From NCBI RefSeq assembly GCF_016695175.1, contig NZ_CP068023.1, positions 3,239,501 through 3,303,500 of the forward strand: 64,000 nt of DNA. Direction: 5' to 3'. The stretch's first letter is position 1. Every line of letters starts with the position of its first letter. The DNA is from Pseudoalteromonas sp. GCY (GTDB lineage Bacteria > Pseudomonadota > Gammaproteobacteria > Enterobacterales > Alteromonadaceae). Positions 35,641 through 44,739 of this stretch are shown piece after piece. Both the position numbers and the translations under genes were made by a program. A model generated the notes under the pieces. The model was not told the DNA's origin and ran no database searches. It saw only the letters and a list, made by a program, of their open reading frames with translations.

Positions 35641-36246
35641 TGATACTCCTCAGTTTTTTTAATTCAATAAGAAAACTAAAACATTCTTTATTAGGAAAGA
35701 AACATCACATTTCGATACTATTTACTAATGCGGCCGATGAGTCTACACAACGTTTAATATTTAATCAATGAAGAAATTATTGTTGCATATTTTTGTATTA
35801 TTTAATTTAATAGCGGACTGTTTAGAGGTATAGCATTGCACAAGGGATGTTATGCCGTAACTTTTCCTAATTTGGGAAACAGAGACAAGTGGGAAATTTT
35901 TTACGGTCAACTGGCAATGATTTCCTAGCTTAGTCCACCTAGGTTATGAGTGTATTTTTAGCATAATTTGTGAAGCCAACTTAGTCCTTAACTGGAAATT
36001 AAAAGTTAGCTTTTCTAATATTGTAGACGACTGAAATTTTAGTGCTTTTACACACTGTACTTATTTTAATCGTCAACTGTGAGTTAAACCGATATAAAAC
36101 GGTCAGTTATTCAATAATTGTCTGCGTTATAACGCCATAGTATAGACTTTCTGATAGTTTTTACTGATAGACGATTACAGTATTATCACAAGAGCTGCTA
36201 AACTTACTCTCATGTAGTATTAACTGTTACTTCAAGGACACGGGCT
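35641..36246. other. AT-rich intergenic region before the YjbR-like gene
   Basis: About 600 bp with very high AT content. I see no credible gene or strong hairpin in it. It likely contains promoters for the small membrane protein (minus) and the YjbR gene (plus). Confidence 0.5.
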
Positions 36247-36642
36247 ATGGATCAGAAAAGCGTACATGAATATTTGCAGGCCAAGCCTGCAACCTTTATC
36301 ACTAAGCCTTTTGCGCAAGACGTAGATGTGTACAAAGTTCAGCATAAAATGTTTGCAACTCTAACTGAGGGGAAGGAGGGGCAAGTAGATGAAAATGGTG
36401 AACCTGTTTGGTGGTTAAATGTAAAATGCGACCCTGACGAAGCATTATTGCTTAGAGACAAGTATTCGTCTGTTGTGCCTGGTTATCACATGAATAAGCG
36501 TCTTTGGAACACCGTCATCTTAGATGGCACTATTCCAGAAGACGAAATAAAGAAAATGATCGATGATTCTTATCAAATCGTCGTAGATAACCTACCGACC
36601 GCACAACGTGAAGAACTTGCTAGCAAAGTCACGCAACGTTAA
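36247..36642 (+). CDS. MmcQ/YjbR family protein
   Basis: A small cytosolic protein of the YjbR fold (CyaY-like double-wing), 131 residues. It opens with a helix (DQKSVHEYLQAKPATFITKPF) and continues with DVYKVQHKMFATLTEG, a strand, then LNVKCDPDEALLLRDKYSSVVPGYHMNKRLWNTVIL, the conserved core of the family with its His-Met-Asn-Lys and Trp. The family may bind DNA, but its role is unknown. The ATG follows AAGGA. A perfect 16-bp terminator closes the gene, so it is transcribed alone. Confidence 0.9.
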   Translation: MDQKSVHEYLQAKPATFITKPFAQDVDVYKVQHKMFATLTEGKEGQVDENGEPVWWLNVKCDPDEALLLRDKYSSVVPGYHMNKRLWNTVILDGTIPEDEIKKMIDDSYQIVVDNLPTAQREELASKVTQR

Positions 36643-36644
36643 TT

Positions 36645-36678
36645 AAAACGGCATTTAGATAGATCTAAATGCCGTTTT
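36645..36678. terminator. Strong hairpin terminator after the YjbR-like gene
   Basis: A perfect 16-bp stem (AAAACGGCATTTAGAT) with a 2-nt turn, beginning 2 bases after the stop and ending in TTTT. The stem could also form a cruciform. Confidence 0.8.
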
Positions 36679-36794
36679 ACCTTTCTATATCCTCATCCTC
36701 GCATTTAATCTCTATCTTTAATGTCGATCAACTTGTCTTCAAATCACTCTGGTATTATACAAAAAGAATAACCAAGCGATAATAGAGTGGCGAC

Positions 36795-37805
36795 ATGACG
36801 AAAAGGATAGCAGTACTGACAAGTGGCGGCGATGCGCCGGGTATGAACTCAGCGATTAGGGCTATCACGTTAAGTGCCCTGAGGTCTGGATTTCAGTGCT
36901 TAGGCTTTTTTCATGGTTACAATGGTCTAATTAATCAAGAGTACACCGAGCTAAGTGCGGTTTCCGTCACCGATATCACCCAACTTGGTGGCACAATTCT
37001 AAAAAGTGCCCGCTGCCCTGCGATGCTAGAACCCTCAGGCGTACTTCAAGCCGCAAACGCCCTGAGAAAGATCCATATTGACGTACTTATCGTGATTGGT
37101 GGTGACGGCTCGTTTAGGGGAATGCAGGCGCTAGCAGCTCAGTGGCAAGGTCAGCTAATTGGTATTCCCGGTACTATAGATAACGACCTTTCGGGGTGTG
37201 ACAACACCATTGGTTTTTCCACAGCCATCAATACTGCCACCTCCGCAATAGATAAAATCCGCGATACCGCAAATGCCTTTGAACGAGTTTTTATCACCGA
37301 GGTGATGGGTCGTCATAACGGGCATATAGCTTACCATGTGGGCATTGCGACAGGTGCTGAGGCTATCATTTCATTTGAAAACTGCATGGCAGAGAATACC
37401 TCTCAGGTCTTAGCTCATCTCAAAAATGCCATAGAGCAGCAACATAAGCACGGCAGCTTTTTGATTATACTGGCCGAAAATCTATGGCCTGGCGGCGCTC
37501 AAGCGCTTAAAACAGAGTTAAATAGCAATGCCGATATCAATTGCGCACTTTGCGTGTTAGGGCATATTCAACGAGGTGGGGCACCATCTGTTGAAGATCG
37601 AATGCTCGCCACGGAATTAGGGATAGCGGCCGTGGAAGTGATTAATGGTAGCATCAAAGCAAACAATGATGTTGCGACGCCTGTTATGGTAGGAAAAATA
37701 CATGGTGCAATTGTAATTACTGAAGTCGAGAAAGTGCTGAATATGGATAAACCAGTATCACAGGAATGGGTGCAACGATATCAGCACTACCTCGCCGAGC
37801 AATAA
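36795..37805 (+). CDS. pfkA: 6-phosphofructokinase
   Basis: The ATP-dependent glycolytic kinase that makes fructose 1,6-bisphosphate. It has the PfkA layout: LTSGGDAPGMNSAIR at the N-terminus, the ATP-binding GGDGSFRG (the Gly in GGDGS marks an ATP rather than PPi enzyme), and the catalytic PGTIDNDLSGCDNTIGF with its TIDND base. MGRHNGHIA and LGHIQRGGAPSVEDR bind the sugar phosphate. It has 336 residues against 320 in E. coli. The ATG has only a weak GTGG ribosome site. It stands alone and converges on nhaD. Confidence 0.95.
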   Translation: MTKRIAVLTSGGDAPGMNSAIRAITLSALRSGFQCLGFFHGYNGLINQEYTELSAVSVTDITQLGGTILKSARCPAMLEPSGVLQAANALRKIHIDVLIVIGGDGSFRGMQALAAQWQGQLIGIPGTIDNDLSGCDNTIGFSTAINTATSAIDKIRDTANAFERVFITEVMGRHNGHIAYHVGIATGAEAIISFENCMAENTSQVLAHLKNAIEQQHKHGSFLIILAENLWPGGAQALKTELNSNADINCALCVLGHIQRGGAPSVEDRMLATELGIAAVEVINGSIKANNDVATPVMVGKIHGAIVITEVEKVLNMDKPVSQEWVQRYQHYLAEQ

Positions 37806-37863
37806 ATACTGTGAGAGTGAAGCACATATTTATTATTCACTCTCACTACACCTTGTGTAAGCG

Positions 37864-39312
37864 CTAGCCAAACACGCTAAAAGCAGATTCGTTAAGCCAC
37901 AGGTGACATAAAATACTCGCGATATAACCAAGCAAGATCACGGGTGCCCATTTTAAGTGCCCCATAAAAGTATAATAGCCTCTAGCTTGTCCCATGAGCG
38001 CTACACCTGCCGCCGAGCCAATAGAAAGCAAACTCCCTCCTACCCCAGCCGTAAGCGTGATCAACAACCAATGGCCATGTGACATTTCAGGTTGCATCGA
38101 CAGCACCGCAAACATCACAGGAATGTTATCGATGACCGCGGAAATAATCCCTAAGAATACGTTGGCATACGTTGCAGACCATTCACCATATAATATCTCT
38201 GACATTAAATTTAAATAACCGAGAAACCCAAGACCTCCAACACACATAACGATACCGTAAAAGAATAATAAGGTATCCCACTCAGCGCGTGAAACTTTGC
38301 TAAAGACATCGAATGGCACAACACTTCCTAGCTTCTCGAGACGCTCTTGATCTCCTTCTCTTTCCGCCATCGCTCGCTTTCGTGCTAATGACCCCGGTAA
38401 TGTCATTCTTAGAAAGTAACCAAAAAACTGTAGGTAACCGAGGCCCATCATCATGCCAAGGACCGGTGGTAAATGCAGCAAACTATGTGAGAGCACAGCG
38501 GTTGCGACCGTCAGTAGGAATAAAGTTAAAATTCTTAAAGCGCCGCGTTTAAGCTCTACTCTTTCGTAAACTGCACTCGGCTTTCTATCCGCCACAAAAT
38601 AGCTCATTACGAGTGCTGGTATGATGTAATTGACCAGTGAGGGAACAAATAGCGCTAAGAATTCGCTGAAATGCACCATACCGGCTTGCCATACCATCAA
38701 AGTGGTAATGTCACCAAAAGGACTAAATGCACCGCCGGCATTAGCTGCTATCACGATATTGATACAGCTTAAATTGATAAACTCTTTGTCACCTTCAGCG
38801 ACCTTCATCACCACGGCACACATTAGCAACGCCGTTGTTAGGTTGTCTGCAATTGGAGAAATAAAAAAGGATAAGAACCCAGTGATCCAAAATAGATTTT
38901 TATAGCTAAAACCCTTTTGGATCATCCACGCTCGTAGTGCATCAAAAAGGCGGCGCTCCTCTAGCGCGTTGATATAAGTCATCGCAACCAGCAAGAACAA
39001 CATCAACTCCGCAAATTCTAACAAATTGTGCCGAAATGCGTGCTCGGTAACATCGGGTTGTCCCTGATTGACGTAATACGCCCCAATCATGAGCCAAATG
39101 ATGCCTGCCGCTACAAGCACTGGCTTTGATTTTCGCATATGGAGTTTTTCTTCGAGCATTACAAGTGCGTATGCTAAAACGAAGACAACAATACAAACCA
39201 AGCCGAGTGTCGAGCTGGTAAGATCTAAGGTGCCTTGAGCCGCCAAGGCTGGTGATGGGATCACGGATATGACCCATGCGCAACAGAATAGCAGTAGTCC
39301 ATTGATTTTCAT
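37864..39312 (-). CDS. nhaD: NhaD-type Na+/H+ antiporter
   Basis: An inner-membrane sodium/proton antiporter of the ion transporter superfamily, typical of marine and alkaliphilic bacteria. The signal-like first helix (MKINGLLLFCCAWVISVIPSP) is followed by ten or more helices. Family motifs are FFISPIADNLTTALLM, INIVIAANAGGAFSPFGDIT and AVIDNIPVMFAVLSM. It has 482 residues, normal for NhaD. It exports Na+ at raised pH. Together with the DUF368 gene 0.9 kb away it forms a neighbourhood with two functions tied elsewhere to alkaline seawater, though the genes are not one operon. Confidence 0.95.
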   Translation of the reverse strand: MKINGLLLFCCAWVISVIPSPALAAQGTLDLTSSTLGLVCIVVFVLAYALVMLEEKLHMRKSKPVLVAAGIIWLMIGAYYVNQGQPDVTEHAFRHNLLEFAELMLFLLVAMTYINALEERRLFDALRAWMIQKGFSYKNLFWITGFLSFFISPIADNLTTALLMCAVVMKVAEGDKEFINLSCINIVIAANAGGAFSPFGDITTLMVWQAGMVHFSEFLALFVPSLVNYIIPALVMSYFVADRKPSAVYERVELKRGALRILTLFLLTVATAVLSHSLLHLPPVLGMMMGLGYLQFFGYFLRMTLPGSLARKRAMAEREGDQERLEKLGSVVPFDVFSKVSRAEWDTLLFFYGIVMCVGGLGFLGYLNLMSEILYGEWSATYANVFLGIISAVIDNIPVMFAVLSMQPEMSHGHWLLITLTAGVGGSLLSIGSAAGVALMGQARGYYTFMGHLKWAPVILLGYIASILCHLWLNESAFSVFG

Positions 39313-39457
39313 TTTTTTGCCTATCGATGAGTGCAGAGGGATGGCATTTCAGCCAAACTCACTTTAGCATAGATAAAAAGTAATCAGCATTGGACTGAAG
39401 TCTAAGGCATCCTGTTTACACTAGTACAAACAGGCCATACATCAGCAGTAGGTATTT

Positions 39458-40147
39458 ATGCTTCAACTTTCGCAGCAGCAACAAACAGAATTACAGCAAA
39501 AATTGAGCAACGATGGCTTTGCACGGATTGAAAATATTCTAGACGACACAAACGCTCAACAACTACATGAGTGCCTCTGTAACCTAGACTACCAGCTCGC
39601 ACTTTTTCATAACGGGGCTGCAAAATCAGTCAAAGACAGTGATATTCTTGCCTTAACACCGCAAGAGCAGCAAGCCTTGCTTGAAGATATACATAGCTAT
39701 GCATCACGTGGGGTTGGATTTATGTATGGTCGCCACTCCATAGCGTCCACAAGCCCTGACGCGCTGAAAAAGCTCTACAATAACCTCAATAGTAGCGATG
39801 TACAGTCCTGCTTTTCCGCTATCTCTGGACAGAACATTATCCGTACCTCTGCCCAAGCAACACGATTTATTGGTGGTCAGTATTTAACTCGACATAATGA
39901 CATTGTTGAAGCTGAGGGCCGGGTGTATGCCTATGTACTCAGCCTAAGCAAAAGTTGGCACCCTGACTGGGGCGGGCTACTGCAGTTTTTTGAACGTGAT
40001 GGCACACCCACTAAAAGTTATGCACCTAAGTTTAATTCACTGGTGGTTTTTGATGTAAGAAAAATTCATTCTGTGACTTACATCGCGCCATTTGCAAAGG
40101 CGCCGCGACTTTCTGTAACGGGTTGGTTTAGAACAATAGACACGTAA
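39458..40147 (+). CDS. 2-oxoglutarate/Fe(II)-dependent oxygenase, SM-20/PHD-like
   Basis: A cytosolic dioxygenase with a jelly-roll fold. The metal triad is His146 and Asp148 (LTRHND) and His204 (RKIHSVTYI). Arg217 (APRLSVTGWF) is the expected 2-oxoglutarate contact. The C-terminal half WHPDWGGLLQFF and FNSLVVFDV matches prolyl hydroxylase-like proteins of the SM-20 group. The N-terminal half (about 1-100) is helical. It has 229 residues. Bacterial members of this type have been linked to hydroxylation of EF-Tu or ribosomal proteins, and the target here is unknown. The 3' end lies in a hairpin shared with the convergent popT-like gene. Confidence 0.85.
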   Translation: MLQLSQQQQTELQQKLSNDGFARIENILDDTNAQQLHECLCNLDYQLALFHNGAAKSVKDSDILALTPQEQQALLEDIHSYASRGVGFMYGRHSIASTSPDALKKLYNNLNSSDVQSCFSAISGQNIIRTSAQATRFIGGQYLTRHNDIVEAEGRVYAYVLSLSKSWHPDWGGLLQFFERDGTPTKSYAPKFNSLVVFDVRKIHSVTYIAPFAKAPRLSVTGWFRTIDT

Positions 40148-40170
40148 GCTCAACGCGTGTCTATTGTTCT
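40130..40170. terminator. Bidirectional hairpin between convergent genes
   Basis: A perfect 15-bp stem (AGAACAATAGACACG) whose left arm encodes the last codons of the oxygenase and whose right arm lies before the DUF368 stop. An 11-nt loop contains the oxygenase stop. Confidence 0.65.
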
Positions 40171-40184
40171 AGGTGTCTATTTTA

Positions 40185-41120
40185 TTAATATTTTTCGCTT
40201 ATCTTTTCAATGGTTAAGATCAGTGCAAGGCCTGCGACGGCAAGCGCAATACATGCCAGCGTATTTGGATCTTGACCGTATAGCGTACTGTATTGCGCTG
40301 GCAAAATATTGGCCTGACTCAATGGCTTTTCGATACCACTGGAATTCACGTAAGTCGTAAGCACTTGTTTCCAAGGCCACAATAAATTAAGCGAGCCAAG
40401 TAAAAAACCAGCTAGTAGCGAGAACGTTACTTGCTGATAGTGCGCCAATAGCCAGCTGAGTAGACGCGAAAACGACATTAACCCCACGATACAACCTAGT
40501 AAGAATAAACTCACTAAGCCAAATTCAAGCTGGTTCACCGCACTGAGTACATGGCCATACATACCCAGCAACAGTAGGATAAAGCTCCCTGAGATCCCAG
40601 GTAAGATCATCGCGCAAATGGCGATAGCACCTGAGATAAAAAACATCCAATGAGATGCTTGCGCTTCAGCTGGTGAAAGGGAAGTAATAACAAAGGCTAC
40701 GATAGCACCGACTGCGCAGGCGATAATATTTTGGCCGTTCCAATGAGAGACCTGTTTTGCAACATAGATAAAAGAAGCGACGATAAGACCAAAGAAAAAT
40801 GACCATACCAGTGTTTGGTGTGCTTCCAATAAATAAGTGATCACCTTCGCCAAAGACGCTGCACTGATTAGCAAACCAGAAAATACTGCTAGTAAAAAGC
40901 TACCATCAATGTGCTGCCACGTTGCTTTTAGGCCGTCACGGCGCAATGTGCTCAAAGCCTGTAAGTTCACACTTTTAATGGCATTTAAAAAACGTGCATA
41001 GATGCCAGTAATAAAAGCAATGGTGCCGCCAGAAACGCCCGGGACAACATCCGCAGCCCCCATTCCAGCCCCTTTTAAAAACATAAAGAGATAGTCTCGT
41101 TTGCTATCTTTATACTGCAC
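40185..41120 (-). CDS. DUF368 membrane protein (PopT-type undecaprenyl phosphate translocase)
   Basis: A polytopic inner-membrane protein of 311 residues with about nine helices. The signature GAGMGAADVVPGVSGGTIAFITGIY near the N-terminus and its echo AICAMILPGISGSFILLLLGMYG in the second half are the paired re-entrant motifs of DUF368. Members such as Vibrio cholerae PopT recycle undecaprenyl phosphate to the cytosolic side and matter most at alkaline pH. It is divergent from the DUF3530 gene. Function is assigned by family, and no catalytic residue can be verified by eye. Confidence 0.9.
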   Translation of the reverse strand: MQYKDSKRDYLFMFLKGAGMGAADVVPGVSGGTIAFITGIYARFLNAIKSVNLQALSTLRRDGLKATWQHIDGSFLLAVFSGLLISAASLAKVITYLLEAHQTLVWSFFFGLIVASFIYVAKQVSHWNGQNIIACAVGAIVAFVITSLSPAEAQASHWMFFISGAIAICAMILPGISGSFILLLLGMYGHVLSAVNQLEFGLVSLFLLGCIVGLMSFSRLLSWLLAHYQQVTFSLLAGFLLGSLNLLWPWKQVLTTYVNSSGIEKPLSQANILPAQYSTLYGQDPNTLACIALAVAGLALILTIEKISEKY

Positions 41121-41240
41121 AAATTTCTCCTTTCATTTCCACTGCCGAGCAGTTTAACTTAAAACGCTAAAAAATAGCGACAGCTAAAGCTTTCGCTTAT
41201 CGGGTCGATAACCAATTATGATATTTTACGCGCTTGTACC

Positions 41241-42086
41241 ATGATCATCAGAACGCTTTTATTACTTGTTACCGCTTTACCCGCGACGACTTTTGCAGCA
41301 GAACACATTGACGCAGCACCGCTTGGTTCTCTTTATCAGCAAGACGCTAGTCGCTTCTACGAGCCATCGCAATTGATAAAACTGGAAAGCGAAAACGAAA
41401 GCTTTTATGTATTTCATCAAGAATATATGGCAACCGCTCGTGAAGGTATCGTGATTTTATTACCAGACATGCAAACTCCGCCCCTCAATAACAGCGGCAT
41501 AAGCTTTCTTGCAAAACGCTTAAGCGATGATGGCTACGACACGTATACCCTTACTCCGCCGGACCTTTCTTACGCACCGAGTCTGCTAGAGCAAGACATC
41601 GCGCTCTCCGATGTTGAAAAACCGGCTCAGCAAACGCTTGCCCCCATTTCAGAATCTAATCTCGACGAATATAAAATGGCCCTGATCAGTCGTTTTGAGG
41701 TGCTTTATAACACGCTGTCCATCACTCAAACAGAAAAGTTGGTGGTTGTTGCATTTGGTAATAGCGCAGGCTTATTCGGTGAGCACTTAGCAACCCTGCC
41801 CAATCTACGTATCGATGCCTTTGCTGTTGTTAGCCCACAACTGCCTAATGCAACGCGGCAAAAACACTTGGCATCCAACCTTTCCCTGATAAGCCCTGCT
41901 TTACTGGATGTTTACTACAGTTTTGACAATCCTATTGTGGTCGACAATACGCCAGACAGAGCGCGCTGGGCGAGAAAAAACAGTAAATTTGATTATCGCC
42001 AACGAGAGCTTTTTGGAGAAAAAACCGATCCGCTCCAACATCAAAGACTCAGAAAGGAGTTACTCGGTTTTTTACGCGTCTTATAG
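41241..42086 (+). CDS. DUF3530 family protein with signal peptide
   Basis: An exported protein of 281 residues: signal MIIRTLLLLVTALPATTFAAEH, then a domain resembling an alpha/beta hydrolase (AREGIVILLPDMQTPP, followed by a helix SFLAKRLSDDGYDTYTLTPPD and LVVVAFGNSAGLFGEHL, where a nucleophile elbow would be expected as GNSAG). The catalytic triad is not obvious, so activity is uncertain. DUF3530 proteins of marine gammaproteobacteria have no known role. It converges on djlA, with 9 bp between stop codons. Confidence 0.85.
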   Translation: MIIRTLLLLVTALPATTFAAEHIDAAPLGSLYQQDASRFYEPSQLIKLESENESFYVFHQEYMATAREGIVILLPDMQTPPLNNSGISFLAKRLSDDGYDTYTLTPPDLSYAPSLLEQDIALSDVEKPAQQTLAPISESNLDEYKMALISRFEVLYNTLSITQTEKLVVVAFGNSAGLFGEHLATLPNLRIDAFAVVSPQLPNATRQKHLASNLSLISPALLDVYYSFDNPIVVDNTPDRARWARKNSKFDYRQRELFGEKTDPLQHQRLRKELLGFLRVL

Positions 42087-42095
42087 TTTTTCAGG

Positions 42096-42941
42096 TTAGC
42101 TCTTTTTTAAATATTCATAGGCAGACTGAATATCTTGGCTTTTGCGCTTTGCCACTTCCATCATATGCTTAGGTAATCCCTGAGACACCAATTTGTCAGG
42201 GTGATGCTGCGACATCAGTTTGCGGTATGCTTTTTTGATTTCACGTTCATTCGCCCCTTCATTCAATCCCAGTACAGCCAACGCTTTAGCACGGTTTAAG
42301 CCGTTATCTTGTGGTGCCGGTTGACGGCCGCCATGTTGCTGGTGTTGATGTTGCGATCTCCCCGACGCCTGAGAGCGACGAAACTCAAACTCTGCTTGGT
42401 AGCGCTTTAGCAGGAACAAAAAGTGGGTTTCTGCGAATCCCAAATACTTGCTCACCTGTTTAAGTAAGGCTTTCTCCGCATCAGACACATGACCATCACA
42501 AAATGCCATTTGAATTTGAATTTCTAAAAACAACTGCCTCAAGTCATAGCGTCTAGCAAAAGCTTCTTTAAAATCGGTAACCGCTTCTTTTATCGAAAAG
42601 TCACTGCTTTTACCCGCGGTAAACGCATGTTGCGCTTCTTTTCGCTCTTCACCCTGCAAGCCCATTTCACTCATAAATGCAGACGCGGCTTGAATGTGGA
42701 TTTCGCTGACTCGACCATTAGACTTCGCGATATGTCCCATAACAGAAAAACAGCTGGAAAAGAACAAGGCTTGGCGCTCATGCAGATCTTCACCTTTCAT
42801 GAAACCTTGAAAGCCACCGACTTTATCAAAATCCTGACGCAAACTTTTATCAAATAAATGGCCGAGATAAAAACCTAAAATAGCGCCTAACCAACGACCA
42901 AATAAAAAGCCGAAAATTGTGCCTAATAATTTACCCCACAT
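42096..42941 (-). CDS. djlA: Membrane-anchored DnaJ-like co-chaperone DjlA
   Basis: A type III DnaJ co-chaperone that recruits DnaK to the inner membrane. A glycine-rich membrane helix (KLLGTIFGFLFGRWLGAILG) opens the protein, followed by a TerB-like domain (about 45-185), a Gln/His-rich linker (HQHQQHGGRQ) and a C-terminal J domain with the HPD motif in SQHHPDKLV. It has 281 residues against 271 in E. coli. Its start overlaps the end of murU by 11 bases, so the three genes amgK-murU-djlA form one minus-strand operon. Confidence 0.95.
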   Translation of the reverse strand: MWGKLLGTIFGFLFGRWLGAILGFYLGHLFDKSLRQDFDKVGGFQGFMKGEDLHERQALFFSSCFSVMGHIAKSNGRVSEIHIQAASAFMSEMGLQGEERKEAQHAFTAGKSSDFSIKEAVTDFKEAFARRYDLRQLFLEIQIQMAFCDGHVSDAEKALLKQVSKYLGFAETHFLFLLKRYQAEFEFRRSQASGRSQHQHQQHGGRQPAPQDNGLNRAKALAVLGLNEGANEREIKKAYRKLMSQHHPDKLVSQGLPKHMMEVAKRKSQDIQSAYEYLKKS

Positions 42942-43623
42942 CGCTATACCCTAACTTGTCATTGATCATTTTTAGTCGCTCTGGCGTGCCGATGTCGTCC
43001 CATGCGCCCAAATACAGTTCAGTAGAAACTTTATGCTGCTCAAGCCCACTGCGCAGCAACGGCCCTAGTTTTAGAAAGCCAGCCCTAAGCTCAGTAAAAA
43101 AACTTTGGTGATATTTACCAATGCCGGACAAGGTATACTTTTGCTGATTGAGCGGCTGATGGGCAAGGCAAAAATCGCCTTCAGGATTATGTTCGGGATT
43201 TTCTACCAACACAATGTGCGCCTCGCAATGGCCCTCTGCTGTGCTGCCGAGCTGTAACTGCACTAGACTGCTGACATCATAGTCCGTAAAAATATCGCCA
43301 TTGAGTACAATAAAGCTGTCATCCTGTTCACATAACATCGGCAATGCTTGAATGATTCCACCTGCGGTTTCCAATCCACCTTCAGGTTCATCACTGTATT
43401 CAATATTGACACCGAAGTGACTACCATTGCCGAAATAGTCTTTTATCACCTGACCTTGCCATGCAAGATTTATCACGATATCGCAGATCCCAGCCGCTTT
43501 TAAACGCTCGATATGATGCTCAAGTAGTGGTTTTCCTGCGACGTTAAGCATAGGTTTTGGTTGGTTCGCGGTCAGTGGCATCATGCGTTTACCACGACCA
43601 GCAGATAAAATTATCGCTTTCAT
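42931..43623 (-). CDS. murU: N-acetylmuramate alpha-1-phosphate uridylyltransferase MurU
   Basis: A cytosolic nucleotidyltransferase of cell-wall recycling that makes UDP-MurNAc from MurNAc-1-phosphate, bypassing the fosfomycin target MurA. It has the N-terminal LSAGRGKRMMPLTANQPKPM signature of sugar nucleotidyltransferases, NGDIFTDYDV as the metal-binding site, and GAWDDIGTPERL near the end. It has 230 residues, right for Pseudomonas MurU (223). It lies 8 bp after amgK and overlaps djlA. The same pair beside lptD occurs in Pseudomonas. Confidence 0.93.
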   Translation of the reverse strand: MKAIILSAGRGKRMMPLTANQPKPMLNVAGKPLLEHHIERLKAAGICDIVINLAWQGQVIKDYFGNGSHFGVNIEYSDEPEGGLETAGGIIQALPMLCEQDDSFIVLNGDIFTDYDVSSLVQLQLGSTAEGHCEAHIVLVENPEHNPEGDFCLAHQPLNQQKYTLSGIGKYHQSFFTELRAGFLKLGPLLRSGLEQHKVSTELYLGAWDDIGTPERLKMINDKLGYSDVG

Positions 43624-43631
43624 TGTTACTT

Positions 43632-44627
43632 CTATTTTGTGCTTAATTTGGCCTGAGCTTGAGGCATTATGTCATTCTCCAGCCAGCTTGCAAGCCACTG
43701 AAATTCTTTATACTTATTCGCTACTTCAACAAGGTAGCGTAACGTTGGCAAAATATTTTCTAAGTACCCGCCTTTGCCGTCTCGCTGCAATAGGCGAGTA
43801 AAAATCCCGGCAGCTTTAAGGTGTCTTTGCATCCCCGTTAAGTCAAAGTAATGTTGATAGGTGCTAAAATCCATATCGCCTAATAAATTTGCCGCTTTTA
43901 AGCAATCAAAGCTATGTTGCTGAAGCTCAGTAAACTCATGTGCATCAAGGCGAGTATAACAATCTCGCAACAGCGAAACCGCATCATAAGTGACAGGTCC
44001 TTGTACCGCATCCTGATAATCAATGAGATACCACTGAGACTGATGACATATCAGGTTGCGACTATGAAAATCTCGATGCATCGTAACCTGCGGCTGGCGA
44101 GTCATCGCATCAACGAGTTTCAACTTCACATTATGCCACTGCACTTGTTGATATTCGGTGGGTGTTAAGCCAAGCCATTTTGTTACAAGCCACTCGTAAA
44201 AGATATTAAGTTCCATATCAACGAAATCAGCATCATAGGGCTTCATCCATTCACTCTTTGGTGTTTTGGCTATTTCTGGAATAAGCGCTATCAACGCACG
44301 ATAATCCTCTAGCCGAGAAGGTAATACCAACCTATCGGCCAAATGCTCAGAACCTAAATCTTGTAACAGTAATAGCCCTTGATCTTCACTATTTGCAAGG
44401 ATTTGTGGCACATTGAGGCCTTGCTCTGCAAACACCGTATTTAAACCAATAAAAGGGGCATTATCGAGTTTATCGACCGGTGTCTCCATTAAGATCCACG
44501 ACATCGTTTGTTGTTTGACGCGATAGTAGCACCGGAAACTGGCATCCGAGGTGATAGCCTCACACGTAAAATCGTCGCTATGTATTGCTTGCTGTATAAA
44601 CTCGACGCGCTGGTTTTTACTATTCAT
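43632..44627 (-). CDS. amgK: Anomeric MurNAc/GlcNAc kinase AmgK
   Basis: A kinase of the APH/choline-kinase fold that phosphorylates MurNAc at C1 for MurU. The catalytic loop MHRDFHSRNLICH and metal site LIDYQDAVQGPVTYD are clear. The N-terminal lobe has SFRCYYRV and WILMETP. It has 331 residues, against about 340 in Pseudomonas putida. It is the first gene of the amgK-murU-djlA operon and divergent from lptD with 112 bp between starts, so the two wall/envelope operons probably share a control region. Confidence 0.93.
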   Translation of the reverse strand: MNSKNQRVEFIQQAIHSDDFTCEAITSDASFRCYYRVKQQTMSWILMETPVDKLDNAPFIGLNTVFAEQGLNVPQILANSEDQGLLLLQDLGSEHLADRLVLPSRLEDYRALIALIPEIAKTPKSEWMKPYDADFVDMELNIFYEWLVTKWLGLTPTEYQQVQWHNVKLKLVDAMTRQPQVTMHRDFHSRNLICHQSQWYLIDYQDAVQGPVTYDAVSLLRDCYTRLDAHEFTELQQHSFDCLKAANLLGDMDFSTYQHYFDLTGMQRHLKAAGIFTRLLQRDGKGGYLENILPTLRYLVEVANKYKEFQWLASWLENDIMPQAQAKLSTK

Positions 44628-44739
44628 GGATTAACTATTACACCTTCTACTTGTAAATATTTAAATGCTACTGTATTTCCGACAGTTTTCATTTATCATG
44701 ATGAGCTTATTATTAAATGCTCAGCTAATAGGTTATTAA

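Noticed and set aside
35472..35771. A 99-codon plus-strand frame overlapping the small membrane protein
   Set aside because: No ribosome site and unlikely composition. The opposite strand has a strong GAGGAG start.
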